From assembly GCA_947846985.1 (NCBI GenBank), contig CANTUZ010000001.1:171936091-172000090 (forward strand): a stretch of DNA of 64,000 bases, given 5' to 3'. Position 1 is the stretch's first letter. Each line of letters opens with the position of its first letter. The DNA is from Fratercula arctica (lineage: Eukaryota > Chordata > Aves > Charadriiformes > Alcidae). Below, one piece after another: positions 35,801 through 48,580 of the stretch. The notes below the pieces were generated by a model. It was given only the letters and a program-made list of their open reading frames with translations, had not been told where the DNA came from and searched no databases. The translations under genes were made by a program, and so were the position numbers.

Positions 35801-36626
35801 GTCGTGATTAGAGTTAATGACTTGTTTCATGCTGTTGCAACCAACTAGCATAACGAACAAATGCAAAGCATCTGAGACAGTTAAGCGGTGGATCATGTGC
35901 ATGTTTCCAATTTCACCAATTTGTTGTGTTCCAACAGTTTTTTTACAGCATCTTTTTTTTTTTACATACAAAGAGCCATAGCTGATGCCACTAAAGATCT
36001 TCCTGGTTTTGTAAAACAAGGAATATATTTTTTGGAGGCAGACCAATGAATTCCATTCTTTATCCTTCCAGTATGAAACAGATGTGATTATGATGATGAT
36101 CAAAAAACACCCAGTTCCTCACTCTTGTGATTAACCCATAGCGACGCTGTTCATATTCCTTTTCAGCTATATTATTTAGGTTCCAATGTAACTCATACAC
36201 CATCATTTTCAGATAGGCAACCTAACCAGGACACTAAATGCCAAGGCCTCATATCTATCTTTACTGAATTTAGCGACTATTTAAGCAATAATTTAGCACT
36301 TTTTATCTAGAGGCTAAAAAATAATTATTGCAAAGAAAAGTCTGCTAGCTTGAAAATAAAAATTAGAAGTATAGGATAGCCCATATTGCTGTAACCTACA
36401 TATCTAAAGTAAAATGTAATTTTGTTTTTGTCACAGGAAAAAATTAGTATTTGGTAAAAGCAAGCCCAAATAGGAGATATTGCATTCTGTGCATCCTCAG
36501 AGGATAGCAAAGCAAGGAGTAAGCAGTAGCAGCCCCTGAGGAACTGTCGATCTAATTTCCTTTATAACAAGGTAATGGGCCCTGCAGACTGAAGATTGAG
36601 TCAATGAAGCAGAAAATAAATTCATC

Positions 36627-37930
36627 AGAAGAACATAAGAGAAGAGGAATAATGAGGTTGGGTCGGACCAAAGAGTCCACTTAGCCCAGTATCCTGTCTC
36701 TGACAACGACCAAAGTAGTTGTTTATGGAAGACTATAAAACAAGGGCAATCACATAATGATGTGTCCTTGGTATACTCTTAATTTTCCCAGCACTCCGTG
36801 ACTCAGGGACTCGATGAGCAAGAGGTGATATCTTTATCTCCTCCTCTTTAGTGATTTAATTCTTCCAGAAATGCATCTAATTGTTTTTTGAAGCTGTTTA
36901 ATCTTTTGGCAATGACAACATCCTGTTGTAGATTGTGTGAAAAAGTATTTCCTTTTATCTTCTTTGTGTCTCGTTACTTGAGTCCCCGCTGTTTCTTGTG
37001 TTATGTTGAACAATCATTTTATGCTCACCTTCTCCACACTACTCGTGATGATACAGATTATTGTATTCACCCCCAGCATCTTTTTCCAAACTCAGCTCTG
37101 ATCGCTTCTTGTATGGAAACTGTTCTTTGCCTTTCGTTCTCTCTTTTTGGTCATCATGTAGCTGTTCCAGTTCTAAAATTCTTCTTCCTGAGTTCATCTT
37201 CCTGAGGTAGAAGGGGATGATTGAAGAGGTGGGTATGCCATAGATTTAGACTATAGCAGAACAGCATTTTCTTCATTTGTTTTCAGCTTCCTTCCCTTCA
37301 TTTGCTTTTTTGCACTCATTTGCCTGACTGCCACTGAGATGATGTTTTCATAGAACCATCTAACATAACTCCAACTCAATCTCTAGAGATTACTAGGCCA
37401 TAATATTGAGTCACTGTGCATATAAAATGTCTATGTTTCCTCCTGTGCATCATTTTGCATTTATTAACTTGATCTACCATTTTATTCTGCAAGAACACAG
37501 TGTCATTAAATCCTCTGTAACTCTTTGCAGGTAGTTTTTCTTTTACTACCCTGAATAATTTGAGTCAGTAAACTTTGTCACCTTATTCTCTTCCCTTTTC
37601 ATATATAAATATATTTCACAACAGAAGTCTTAGCACAGATCCCTGTGGAAAACCATTGGTGAACTTCCTCTGTTGTAAAAGCTGGACATTTATTTCTATT
37701 CATGGTTTCCTATCTGTCTGTTAACCCATTACTAACATATGGGAATAGAGAGCTTAGTTTCTTTAAGAGTTTTTTGTGAGGAGCTTTGTTAATACCTTTT
37801 ATAACAAATTAGAGCCCTGCCTGGACACACATTGAGTGAGGCCTTCAGAGAACACTAAAAGACTTCTGAGGTATGAATTCCCTTTGCAAAAGTTGTTGTA
37901 TCTGCCCATTGACTTGACTCTAATTATTGC
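36627..37930 (-). mobile_element. Old CR1-group LINE, about 1.3 kb, decayed
   Basis: The plus strand is antisense to a CR1-group element. It starts with agaacataagag (the 3' terminus), then ggtcggaccaaagagtcca, cttagcccagtatcctgtct and aatgcatctaattgttttttg. Later come tttgcatttattaacttgat, cacagatccctgtggaaaacc and aattccctttgcaaaag. This order matches the long turtle and crocodilian CR1 class across the 3' UTR and the C-terminal part of ORF2 (reverse transcriptase). No reading frame survives. The divergence is far greater than in the 28.5 kb tail, so this is an ancient insertion. The 5' boundary is approximate. Confidence 0.85.
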
Positions 37931-38284
37931 CTTTTCACGTTTATGCAGCTCAAGAATGAGACATAAAAGTACACGGCTCCTTGCCCCCGTCCACTCTGTA
38001 GCCCATTCAGACATTGATTATTTACCAATTTATATTTTTGTGAATGGTGAACAACTGTTGAGGCAGCAATTTCATAGGAAAGGAACTAGAAATTATGTTG
38101 AGTTAGAAACTGAACAATGCCTGGCTAATATAGAAAAAAGGAAAATAGCAAACCAAGATGTATAAACACAAAATAAAATCTATGGCCATGTTCTGCTAAG
38201 CACAGGCACGGCCTCAGCTAGAGCTCTGTGTTTAGGTTTTTTTACCCTTAAAAATTAGAATTAGAACAATAAAATGTTTTTAGA

Positions 38285-38630
38285 TTTCCAAAAGATCATA
38301 GTCTAGGAGTAAAACTGAATCTATCAGTATTGTTAATCTAAAAAGAGATAAGAAGATGATGGTAACCATCTTCAGTACATTAAAAAAAAGTTTCTGAAAA
38401 GGTGATCAAGCCAATGCATAAGAGAAAAGGTAGTTAACAAGAAAAATTCAGGTCACATATTAGAAAAATACCTAATGATTTCAAACACGAGTGGAGCATT
38501 AGAATAGATGCTAGGGAGATTGTAGTATTGTTATAACAGAAAAACTTTTAGACATGGTTGGACAAATGTTTGCCAGAAGTGACATACATATCGCTGATCC
38601 TATCTTGGGAGGGGGGTATAGATATTTAAG
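38285..38630 (+). mobile_element. Old CR1-group LINE, 3' part, opposite orientation
   Basis: The plus strand reads ggtgatcaagccaatgcata, ttagaaaaatacctaatgat, gagcattagaatagatgcta, gggagattgtagtattg, then ttagacatggttggacaaat and gatcctatcttgggag. This is the order of the end of CR1 ORF2 and the beginning of its 3' UTR. The last segment (gacctc...ggtcccttcc and the terminal repeat) is missing or unrecognisable. It is about as decayed as the neighbouring minus-strand element. Confidence 0.75.
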
Positions 38631-40895
38631 GAGATTTTTCAGTCCTGCAGCTCTATATTCAGCCATCAGAAAAACCTAACTTCTAAGCTAGAAGGAGTGT
38701 TGAACAGTTACTTTATATAGCCTCCCTAAAGAAAGGTGCACCCTTCAACCTCCTGGAGAAAAGATCCACAAATTCCCAAATCAGTGCAATTAGGTCTGGA
38801 TGTGCTTTACAGTTCAAATACACTGTCCCTGACACTGTTGCTGCTTGCACTCGCTCTTTCAGACACTACCAGACTGGCTTCAGTAGCTGACTCTTTGCTG
38901 TTCAGGGTACGAGAAACAAACTAGGGTGGGACCTGTTGCTGCGTACATACAGTATTATGGAGCTCAGCATCGCTAAGTTACCTAGTGTCATGACAAGCTT
39001 GCATATATTCAAGAAAGAACCTGGAAAAGAAGCCATAAAAATGATTTTGTTCCCAGAAAAATAGAATGCATTGTCCACAGGCAATCCAGGGGAGACCATG
39101 TCCCAGTGAGATCATTCAAACACGCTTTGGAAAAGGCTGAAATGGAAATGAAGCAGGCTGAATATGCCTAAAGTTCCCAGAGAACAGGTTAGCCCCACAA
39201 GTCATACCCTGGGCACTTCTGAGCCTTAGGACCATGCCGGAAGAAGATGCAATGTGTTGATCTCAGTGATTATCATTTTAGGAGTGGGAAATGGTACGAG
39301 TAGAACGTGCAAAAATTTTTTTTTACAAGTTGTTCCAGGGAACATAAGAAACCAAACAATGTTTCTTGCTTTACTATGGTATGTTCCTCGCACAGGAAAG
39401 GTCCTGTTATTATGGCACGTTGTTTATCATCTCTGTATTGAACAAGAAAGTTAAAGGTTTAATTTTTTTTCTCTCCAGACATATAATCCTAGAAACAATA
39501 GAAGTCTTTAAGCCTGTCTTATTCTTATTCTCTCCCTCCTGAAGAGCGGCCTTGTGGCACCTGCTGAGAGACGCTGGATTTCAGTGCTGGTTCAGAGCCC
39601 ACCGCTGCCCTTGCCCACAGTGACGGAGAACTCGCTGCTGTAAATGGATTCAGCAATGCAAAGATCATGGGAAGCCGTATCCCTTTGTTTTTAATTTCCC
39701 CCCTAAGGGCAATTTGTTCCAATTAGTGTCTCAGCTAGCAATTATTGCTGCACAGTGTTCTGACTTCTTTCTCCCTGAGCAAGCTGACTCAAAATCAGAG
39801 AATCTCACGTGTGATATACCCTGGCCGAGTGCCCTTGCCATAAGGAAGATCCTTTGCCAGGGCTCATGGCAGTGCTCTCTGGAAAAGGTCTTCCCTCACC
39901 ATCAGAATTGCTTCTCTCTTCCATGGATGCATGGGAATCATTTTAAATGATAGCCTGCCTTTGCTGTAAGGTTATGTGTACCTAAAGCATGTGAACAGAA
40001 CAACGTGCCACAAATGTGTATGAATGACTTTTTTTTGTTGTTACGGCTTTGTCTGGCCTGGGTGCTGATCCCTCCTCCCAGATGTCTCTCTCGCCAGCTC
40101 CTGGAGGGTCGCAGTGCCGCAGACGAGTGTGGGAGTCTCACTCACAGCATGTACCAGCTCCTCTTGTTCTGTCCTGTTTCCGAAGGACAAACCCACCCCA
40201 AAGTTATGTAATACCTGCCTTTGTCACATATTTAAAAATAAAGATACATCGGTACACAGAGCTATTTCACCCAAAAAGGTTCATGTGAATATAAAGTTTT
40301 AATGACGTAATGGAGAGAGTCTGGCCAGAACTTTGTGTGATGTGTTTCACCCTTCTGACATTGGACAGTTTATTTAAAGGAAGAGGCCGTGTGCTGATGG
40401 AGAGCTAATCGTGGTTAGTAATCCATTTTCCATACATATGAAAAAATAGATGACAAATTCAGCTGCTTATCTTCTGTTATTGTTTGAAACTGTGCAATAC
40501 AGCAAAATTTAATTTCCCGAAGGTACCCCTGCCTATAATTTCTTTGGCTACTAGATCGTGCAAAATATCTTTAAACATTATCAAGCAATGCCCCATTATC
40601 TGAATTACAGTTTATTCATGCTCCTACCATTCTCATGAATACTTGCTAAGAAAAGTTATTAAAGACACAGCTGACCGAATCTTAAAGCTTTCATTTATGA
40701 AAAGGTAAACAATATCCCCTTAATGCTCTATACAAAACCCCTTTTTTAGGGAGTCCATGCTAGGATTAATGGTTTTTTTTTTCCTTTCCTCTGAAGTTAG
40801 ATTCTTACTGAGGTGAGCTGCTGGCAAGCACGCACTTACTCCCTACGGGTTTATTAGCAAACAAGTCTCCAAATGCAAAGTGCAGCCCAGGACAA

Positions 40896-40950
40896 ACTGA
40901 GGTCAATGGAGAGACTGCCATTAAATTCAACAGGCTTTGAACCAATTAAT
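40896..40950 (+). repeat. Decayed old amniote dispersed repeat, copy 4
   Basis: gaggtcaatggagagactgc and cattaaattcaacaggcttt, then gaacca, follows the ggtcaatgggaagactcccattgacttcaatgggctttgga chain with about one change in five. Confidence 0.5.
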
Positions 40951-41993
40951 CCAAAGAATAAGATACATTACGCTGGCTACACTAGGATAGATTTGGATCT
41001 GGATTCTTCAGTCTGTGTTTTGGATGGAAACATCATAGGCTTCAATTACATGAATGGCTTCCACCAACGTAAAATTCAACAGCAGCAGAGGGTTTCTGTT
41101 TTCAGGGGACTAGAGAGACTTAAAGCTTAAGTTTTGTTCTGGTGTGATCACAAGTGATCATATAACACATAGAGGATATGGCAAGTTTCACGGAATTCCT
41201 AATAATTGCTGAGATTGATGGGATATGACAGCCTGCGCCTGTGTTCTCACCATGATTATATCAGCATCTATATCTTTTAAGACTTCATGATGCCTACAGT
41301 CATAGTTAAAGCAGTGCATTTCCTAATTAGGCATCACTTTGCTCTCCCAGTTCTGGGCGAATAGCTGGCAAGTGGCTAACAGGCTACACAAAAATTTAGA
41401 GTAGGAAATACAGAGCAGGTCCATTAGAAGAGACATCGCGAACTGCACGCTGCCTCCTAGCAACTGGCTGGGGAATGTGTTTCGTAACGAGTCCGGAGGA
41501 AGGGCCCAATACACACTGACACTGCTTTCCACCGCACTGTATATTTTTCCTGTATATTTTTCTTGGAGGATTCCCTGTCAAGCACAGGCTTAGCTCAGCC
41601 TTGCTCAGCTTGGGAACCGTGAAAGCTTGGAAACCGTGAAACCGTAAATCATTATGGTATTGATTCAGGACAAATTTGTGAAAATATAACACCTTTGTGT
41701 GCCGTTTACCTCAGTGGAATGGCAACACGACTGACAATATTTATCTCCGCCTTGACTAAAGCCAACAACTGATAGCATATTTTCTTACTCTGTTACATTA
41801 ATAAGGTCAATGGATTGTAGGAGACAATTAATGGTAGATGTTAAGCCAAGTGATAGTTTAGAAAGAAAAAGATTTCTAAAAGTATTTACTATTACATACT
41901 AAAAATCAGAGGATTTCATCAAAATAGCATTGTTTTCAATGCTTTTGGTGCACAAAAGATAGAGAATGGCTATCCTATTTGCCATATGTGTAA

Positions 41994-42062
41994 AATATAT
42001 AATATATAAAATAAATATATATATAAATATGCTAATTAAAAATCCTATATTTTTAATTAATG
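41994..42062. repeat. AT-rich low-complexity tract
   Basis: Interleaved ATATA and AAATA units with almost no G or C. Confidence 0.8.
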
Positions 42063-45000
42063 TTTCCTACATCTATTTACTGTGCTTGCATTTGTATCAA
42101 ATTTTCTACACCTCACTAGAATTTTAGATAAATGCCGTAACAACATTTAAATAGGGAGGTGATGAGTCCTATTGGCAGCTCTTTTAACTCCATAAAGAAT
42201 GAATACTACTACATACAAAAAATATTATCAAATATTGAAGTTTAAAATAGGATAATAAATACTGTTCTTTATTTTTAACATGTGTACGTGCCTTGTACCA
42301 GTGATAAAGCAAGAATTACATGCTGTATTGGAACTTCATTTACCTTTCTGGACCATTTATAGACCCAAACCTAAAATTAGTAAAGCATCTATAGTTCATG
42401 GCTTGATTTAAAAGTGAGTATTTGGGAGATCTGTGGAATACAGTCTCATCTTCAAATCCACAGTGGAACTGGAAATTTTCATTTGGCTTTCTATGTCTTT
42501 TCACCCCAAATCAAGTGAGATGATTCTGTTTTGATTAGAGCCTTCTCAGCAACTGAGAAGACAATATCTGGACCATGCAAGGCTTTCCATATCACAAGTG
42601 TGTCGGTCATTTCAATGAGACTGTGGAGTAATGCAGCTCATGTGCTGTGTAAATACAGAATGATATTTATAAAAATGAACCAATCAAATGGATAATAGGA
42701 CTTTAATAAACACCCCTCTCAACATTATCCTTCTAGCAAGAAATTATTAAGTTTGATATAGAGTTTTCTGGTCCCAGGGGAGGCACCAACGAAGCTATCT
42801 CAAAAGAAATTAACATTTTTATCATACAGCTTGTTTGTTGTGGCAAGCAAGCAGATGTTAGTCAACTGCCATAATAATAAGGCTTTGATATAATTATCTG
42901 ATCTAGAACTGCAACAGACATACGGAATGCTGTAAAGGTGGTTTACCGCAGATTCAGTCGAGGTGTTCATAGAGAAATCTGAGTTTAGTGATCTGGAGCT
43001 CTAGTACATTCGTTACTCACCATGCATTTGTAATTATTTTGGCTTACATGAATTGTGTTACGAGTGACTGTATGTATTTTAGTATTTAATATCATCTCCC
43101 ATACTGAAAATACTTCATAGCAACTGTTTTAACAACGTATTGCTGTTAACTCTGTAGGACTCTGGTGGCTTAGTTTCTAGCCAGTCTGCTTCTCTGGAGG
43201 GTTTCATCTGAGTTTCTTTTAAGTGATACTATCGTTTTAATTTGAAGTCACTTTAGGCTTCCTGTTAGAGAGAAACTTGAAAGTTAAGATGGAGTTTTTT
43301 CACTCCCCAGAAGAGGCTGATTCGTACAAGTAACCATCAGTTGTAGCCTGATCCCTAGCACACATCTGGCCAGAGAAACGTGCTGCATCTGGTCTAAGTA
43401 AATTCTTAACAGTTTTCCAATGGAGATTGTTGCTGACTAAGACCTTAAACCATCTCACAAGCATTAATTATTTTTTACAAGTAGTTTCTGATTTAGGGTA
43501 GACCCATGGCTTTTTTATCACTTTGAATGAAATCATCTACTTGAACCAAGGGAGGAGATGGGGGTCTGCTGAAAACATGATGTCTATTAGCTGCTCTCTG
43601 ACGCCCTAGGTGGATGGTGTTGGGGACAGAGTAGAGTTGTCCAGGTTGATGGCATGGTGACCTGTGCCAGGCACAGTGGCAGTGCTGAGAGCTGATGACA
43701 GCTTTAAAGAAAGGTTCTGCTGCTAAATGCTGGGAAAAGGTGATTTTGTAACAGTTAGGCAGAGTACAGAGGGGGTTCCGTGTCTTTTGTGATTGTCCTA
43801 GCCAGATGAAAAGCATTTCTGGCCTGGAAATGCCCTCTACGGTGACATCCTAAGTCAGGACCCTCTACTTAGATTACAGGGAACCTAAAAATAGGGCTTC
43901 AGCATGGCTAATGGAAATGCCAAAAGGTAGACTTATCTACACTGTTCCTGTCATTGCACTCATGCCTCCTGAAATGGCCATTAGCTTTTCGGTGTCTGCT
44001 GGGACAAATGTTGAACAAAAGGAAAAAGGACATCATTGAAGATGTAAATTCTTGAGCCAACGTCAGAGGCACGTTTGGTGACAGCGCACTCAGGTCAGAG
44101 AAATGAGGTCTTACGGTTGGTTCTGATTCATAGTGGGAAAATTTCAGCTGGTCTGATCCTGCAGGGATCAAATCCAGCTCTTAGTCCTCTGCTGGTTAAT
44201 GAAATAAATGGCATGAGGGCACAAGATTCCCAAATTACAAGGGAACAATCAGTGCCACGTTGTACATCAGTAAATTCCTGCAGTTGCTGTGTTTATACAG
44301 GACATTTTGAAAGCATACAGAGGTCAGAGAATATTCAGGTCCGATACTATTCCCAAAGTTGCACTTAAAGTCTCTAGGAAATTGATGATTACAAGCAATG
44401 GTCTGAGGAGATACCACCCTTTTCGGCTCTACTAAGTGAGCAGGCTCATGGCTCATAGCAGAAGTTTGATCCTGACTAGCAGAAGGAGATGTAAATGAGA
44501 ATTAGTCCTTAATCTGTTTGGTTCCTCAGCAGTATGGCTCTTCTGACCACCTGGCTGAAAGTAAGAGAAGGTTCTCACATACAAAAATCTGAATTAGTCC
44601 ATACATTCCTGGAGAAGATTAGCATAGAAAGAGAGGAGCAAACTTCACCTAAAAACTACTTGGTACTACTCTAAAGAAGTAATACACCTTAAAGTGGCTC
44701 CTTATCATTCTCCATTGACTTTCTCAAAGTTGAAACATTGGATAAATATTAAAAAATTAACCCAAATTATGCATATAATTTTCTTCAAAGAGAGGGGTGC
44801 TGTTCAAAAACAAGAAGCCTGGCACCAGTCTTCACAGATGAAAAAACATACCCCATTTGGAGTATGGGTCCCTGAGGCCTGTCAGGTATCACATATTCAC
44901 ACAACTCTCTGGGCCCATTTGTTTACTCACTTGGGTAGTTCAGCTTATGGCCATGCAGCAAAAGCACTAAATATAAAGCAATTTATGTAGTCGATTATAT

Positions 45001-46861
45001 ACAACATTAAAATCAAACAGATGTATACAAAATAGAGAACTTAAACATATATAATAATCTTTACCAAACAGAACAAATAACAGGAGGTACAATCCAGGCT
45101 ACAATTATCTGGCTCAGTTAAATTATATATTATAGCAGCTTCAGATTTCTTTAAACTAATTACAAAGGTGATGATATAATATGCCTGTGATGCTGCTGTC
45201 ACTGAAGATTGCTCTTGCAACAGTACAATTCTTACTTTTTCATCTCTTTCATTTTATAAATGTGAAGTAGGCAGGAGTAAATAATTTCTCTAAGTAATAC
45301 AGAGTTTGTGGAAAAAAATGGTTACGTCTCTGATGTCACCATAACATAATAAGAAGTTAATGTTATTATGCAAAGTATGTTGTTTAATGCCTAGATGCTT
45401 CTGTCATGAGAACCATATTCTGTTTAAATGAGAGAAAAATCACCTGTGCTATTTCTTCTATAACATATGCAATAATATAAAAGGTTTTGGTTTGACAATG
45501 TGATTGCAACACAAAAATACTAGATGAAGAAGTAAAAACCATACCTGCAAATACCGGTAAATATCTAAATGGGAATGCATTTTAGAAGTATGGATCCTTT
45601 AGACTATGGACACTCTTCCTTAGTTTTATGCTGCTGACTGCTTTGTGACTGCACAACAACTCCATTTAATGCCTATGAAGCTAAACTGAATTGCCTTGAT
45701 TTGTATGACACCAAGATAGTTTGTCTAGACTGTAAAAACTGCATGAATCTAACTACATTTAAGAAGTTTGCCTAGTTACAAGCATAAAACTGTTATGAAT
45801 ATAGGCATAAACCATGCAAAAGCTGGCTATGCTTGTATCAGTAAATTACCATATTAAACTAAACTAAGTTTTGGTTTGGTCAGACCATCATATGCACTCC
45901 AGTAAAAGAGAAATTAAGAAAATTACCCTCCTTCACCAACAAGGTGATCCCTGCCTGCATGTGTTTTCCTTGTACAGAGTGAACCCCTAATGACTTCTTT
46001 AAACAAGTGGATTTTGCTTTGCATTGTAACAGATCAGTAATACATAGTTTCAGCTCTTCTCATGCAGTAGTTCTCATGGCCTAAAAAATAAAAACCCTGT
46101 AAACTGTGTCACAATCTTTGCAGGACTTCTGCAGCATTTGTCATTTGGAAACATGGCCTAAGCTGTAAAGCTCCTACTCAGGTAGGTCTGAGCCAGCTCA
46201 CATCTAAGTTTTGTTTTCATGCTCTAAAGAGAGGGGGAGGTTACAGAATTCTCACTGGGATATGAAGTTGCCAAAATAAGAGACTGCCCATGTATGCCGT
46301 CAACATTCAGACCCACGTTACCATTCGATTTACCGTCATGAACAAAGAATATTCCATGAGGTGGTAAACTGAATCTCACTTCTCGTTGTGCAAGCTGCTG
46401 ACAGTTCGGAGGAAATCCAGATGCATTTGCATGGAGTAAACTTCTGTAAACATGTTCTGCACTCCAGCAAAGAAATAAATGTCAAGGTAAGCTTGGCAAG
46501 CGACAAAAAAAGGATGAGTCATATTTCTCCAGTTTTATTCCAAAGATGCTATCTTTCACCTTCCTCAGTACTGTAGTCACAAGACTGACAACGTTTCTGC
46601 TCCTTTATGGGAAACAGGATTCAAACACCGTGGATAAATGATTTAGTGGAGCCCCACAGTCATTTTTCACACATACTTTGTTTTCATTACCAAAATCTGG
46701 AAGGAATAAGTTTCCATATGCAGCAATCAATGTGCAATTGCCTATCTAAAATGTTTATAAGTCACTCCTCATCCATGCTTTTAGCTGATATATTTACATT
46801 AAAATATATAAGATGAAGTCATTTTATGAAAGGCTTCGTGTTAAGTAATTAATGGAAAATG

Positions 46862-46915
46862 TTATGTCCATTTTGCAAAAGAAGAAACTGAGGCAGCATC
46901 ACTAAGATCACAGTT
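46862..46915 (+). mobile_element. MIR (CORE-SINE) fragment
   Basis: The string ccattttgcaaaagaagaa, actgaggcagcatcactaag, atcaca matches the conserved MIR core ccattttacagatgaggaaactgaggcacagagaggttaa...gtcaca. A further piece near 47145-47180 (cagaactgaactcagaccc, ccagctctcag) resembles the more 3' MIR section ggaattgaacccagg...ctcccag, about 230 bases away, so the element may be interrupted. Confidence 0.55.
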
Positions 46916-47697
46916 TCCAAGCAATCATTAGCTTTGAGTTGTTTAACTTCTGATTAACCAAATTGATACGTCTTGGAAACTCATTTTCAAGACTGCTATG
47001 CACTTGTTGTTTCAATTAAAGTCAACAGGATCTGTATGCAGGTCTGAAATTCAGACCAACAACTCAGAAATTAGGGAATGAGGAATGAAAGGCCACTTCT
47101 GAAAAGATTTGCACCAGATTACATGTGATGTCTGGGACACAGCCCAGAACTGAACTCAGACCCCCAGCTCTCAGTCCAGAGAATTAACAGGGTAATTATC
47201 ATTCCTGTGAACGCTACTGATTAGTAAGTATTTTCCTAAAAGAAGCACAGAAAGTACTTTTTGTCTAGCTCATCCCTATTCCTTACTGGTTTGTTAATCC
47301 GACTGCACTGAATTAATATTTTTTCTCTGGAATGATTAATTATTCTCACTTTAGTGAACAAAAATCAATACATGATACAAATATTGTGATATTTAAATGG
47401 AGAAGCCAGCAGTTTATAAAAGAGTTTCAGATGAGTTCATCAGTGGTTTATGTTAATCAGATCTCTCAGGTGAAACTTTATGTGTGATGTATTCCTTCCC
47501 TCTCATGACCTAAGGTGTTGCCATTTCTCTTTTCCATTAAATTTTTAAAAAGCTGAAATACATAGGAGAGTTTAACGTTTATAAAAAGCAACACAATTTG
47601 CATACTTACATTCCTAATATCCCAGGATTGTGACTTTTTTCATACTATCCAGGTAAGGTTTTTATATAAAGAGATTCCAGGTTGTTCACTATTAAAA

Positions 47698-47780
47698 ATT
47701 ACATTGATGTCCTTGGCCCTATTCTGCTACCATTACTCACACAAATACCAATCCTTGAAAATGCAATGGAGATGTTCAAA
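47698..47780 (+). repeat. Decayed old amniote dispersed repeat, copy 5
   Basis: ggccctattctgctaccatt, then actcacacaaataccaatcc and gcaatggagatgtt, recalls the ggcccaattctgctctcatttacacaaataaatcc...caatgggagtttt chain. The divergence is strong. Confidence 0.4.
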
Positions 47781-47865
47781 CGACATGGTGGTGTTCTGCC
47801 TGATGAGCACTGCAGAATAGAGCTGTGTTCATTTTTTGTGGTAAATCTCTACCTAATCCTGATGA

Positions 47866-47892
47866 TATAATCCAGATTATATCTGGATTATA
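47866..47892. repeat. Perfect inverted repeat, 12 bp arms, 3 base loop
   Basis: TATAATCCAGAT (47866-47877) is exactly complementary to ATCTGGATTATA (47881-47892), with TAT between. Confidence 0.9.
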
Positions 47893-48529
47893 AAAGCATT
47901 TGTGGTCTGTTGAATTCACCATCAGGCTGGAGATTTCTAAGCATGTCAACTTCAGACAACATAAATTTAAATAAAGCTCATAATTTACGAAGGAGATGGA
48001 AGCTATGCTTTAATGCGTTCTTGATTATTGCTTACGTACATCAAAATGCATGCTGATGCACAGAGAAGACATTTATTTCCATGCCAATAAACAACACCAA
48101 GCCCATTTTGAAAAAGCAAAGTCACCACATTTTCATTCAGTTCTGCCTATTCTCTGTCGTAGCTAAATGCACGAGAGAGATGCATCCTGAAAATCCATTC
48201 AGAAACTTTGTGGCAAGCATCTCCAAGCTAGTGATAGAAACTTTTCCAAGATGTGCGTCTTGGTGTTATTGCTTTAGAAATGTCTCAAAACCAGGTTTCT
48301 GTATTTGGGAGCCATTTCTGGTTCCTGTTGGTTATGAAGAAATGAGAAAGATTTCTTACAGCACTAGCTCTGGGAGCTTCAGTTTTAGCCATTTTCAGGC
48401 TCCGTAAGTAAGTACAGATGTGCAAAAGAGAAACGCTAAAAGCAAGAGAGTTGTAATTTTGGTTCAGAGAAGCTCTGATCTTATCTGCACGGATTCACTC
48501 AACTTTGCTTTAGTCACACTTAGCGCTGT

Positions 48530-48580
48530 GATTCCCTCAGCTATGCCTGTGCACATCCATTGAAGTCACAGAGGTGACAA
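48530..48580 (+). repeat. Decayed old amniote dispersed repeat, copy 6
   Basis: attccctcagctatgcctgt, gcacatccattgaagtcaca, gaggtgac resembles other members of the class that carry a tgcaccccattgaagtcaatgg core. Confidence 0.35.

Larger units (their letters stand above)
28574..36626. other. Intergenic, AT-rich; no gene seen
   Basis: Contains a GGAT-type microsatellite (29091-29125), A24 (29247-29270), T19 (32848-32866) and T13 (33580-33592). One decayed old dispersed repeat lies at 30483-30545. Frames of up to 151 codons (minus, 36103-35648) lack any family resemblance. Confidence 0.55.
38631..46861. other. Intergenic, AT-rich; no gene seen
   Basis: Contains an AT-dinucleotide-like stretch (41994-42062) and a decayed dispersed repeat copy (40896-40950). 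Frames up to 107 codons (minus, near 43.8 kb) show no recognisable product. Confidence 0.55.

Noticed and set aside
36888..37205. 105-codon plus-strand frame rich in Cys and Phe
   Set aside because: It lies antisense inside the old CR1 element and is a shadow of the decayed ORF2.
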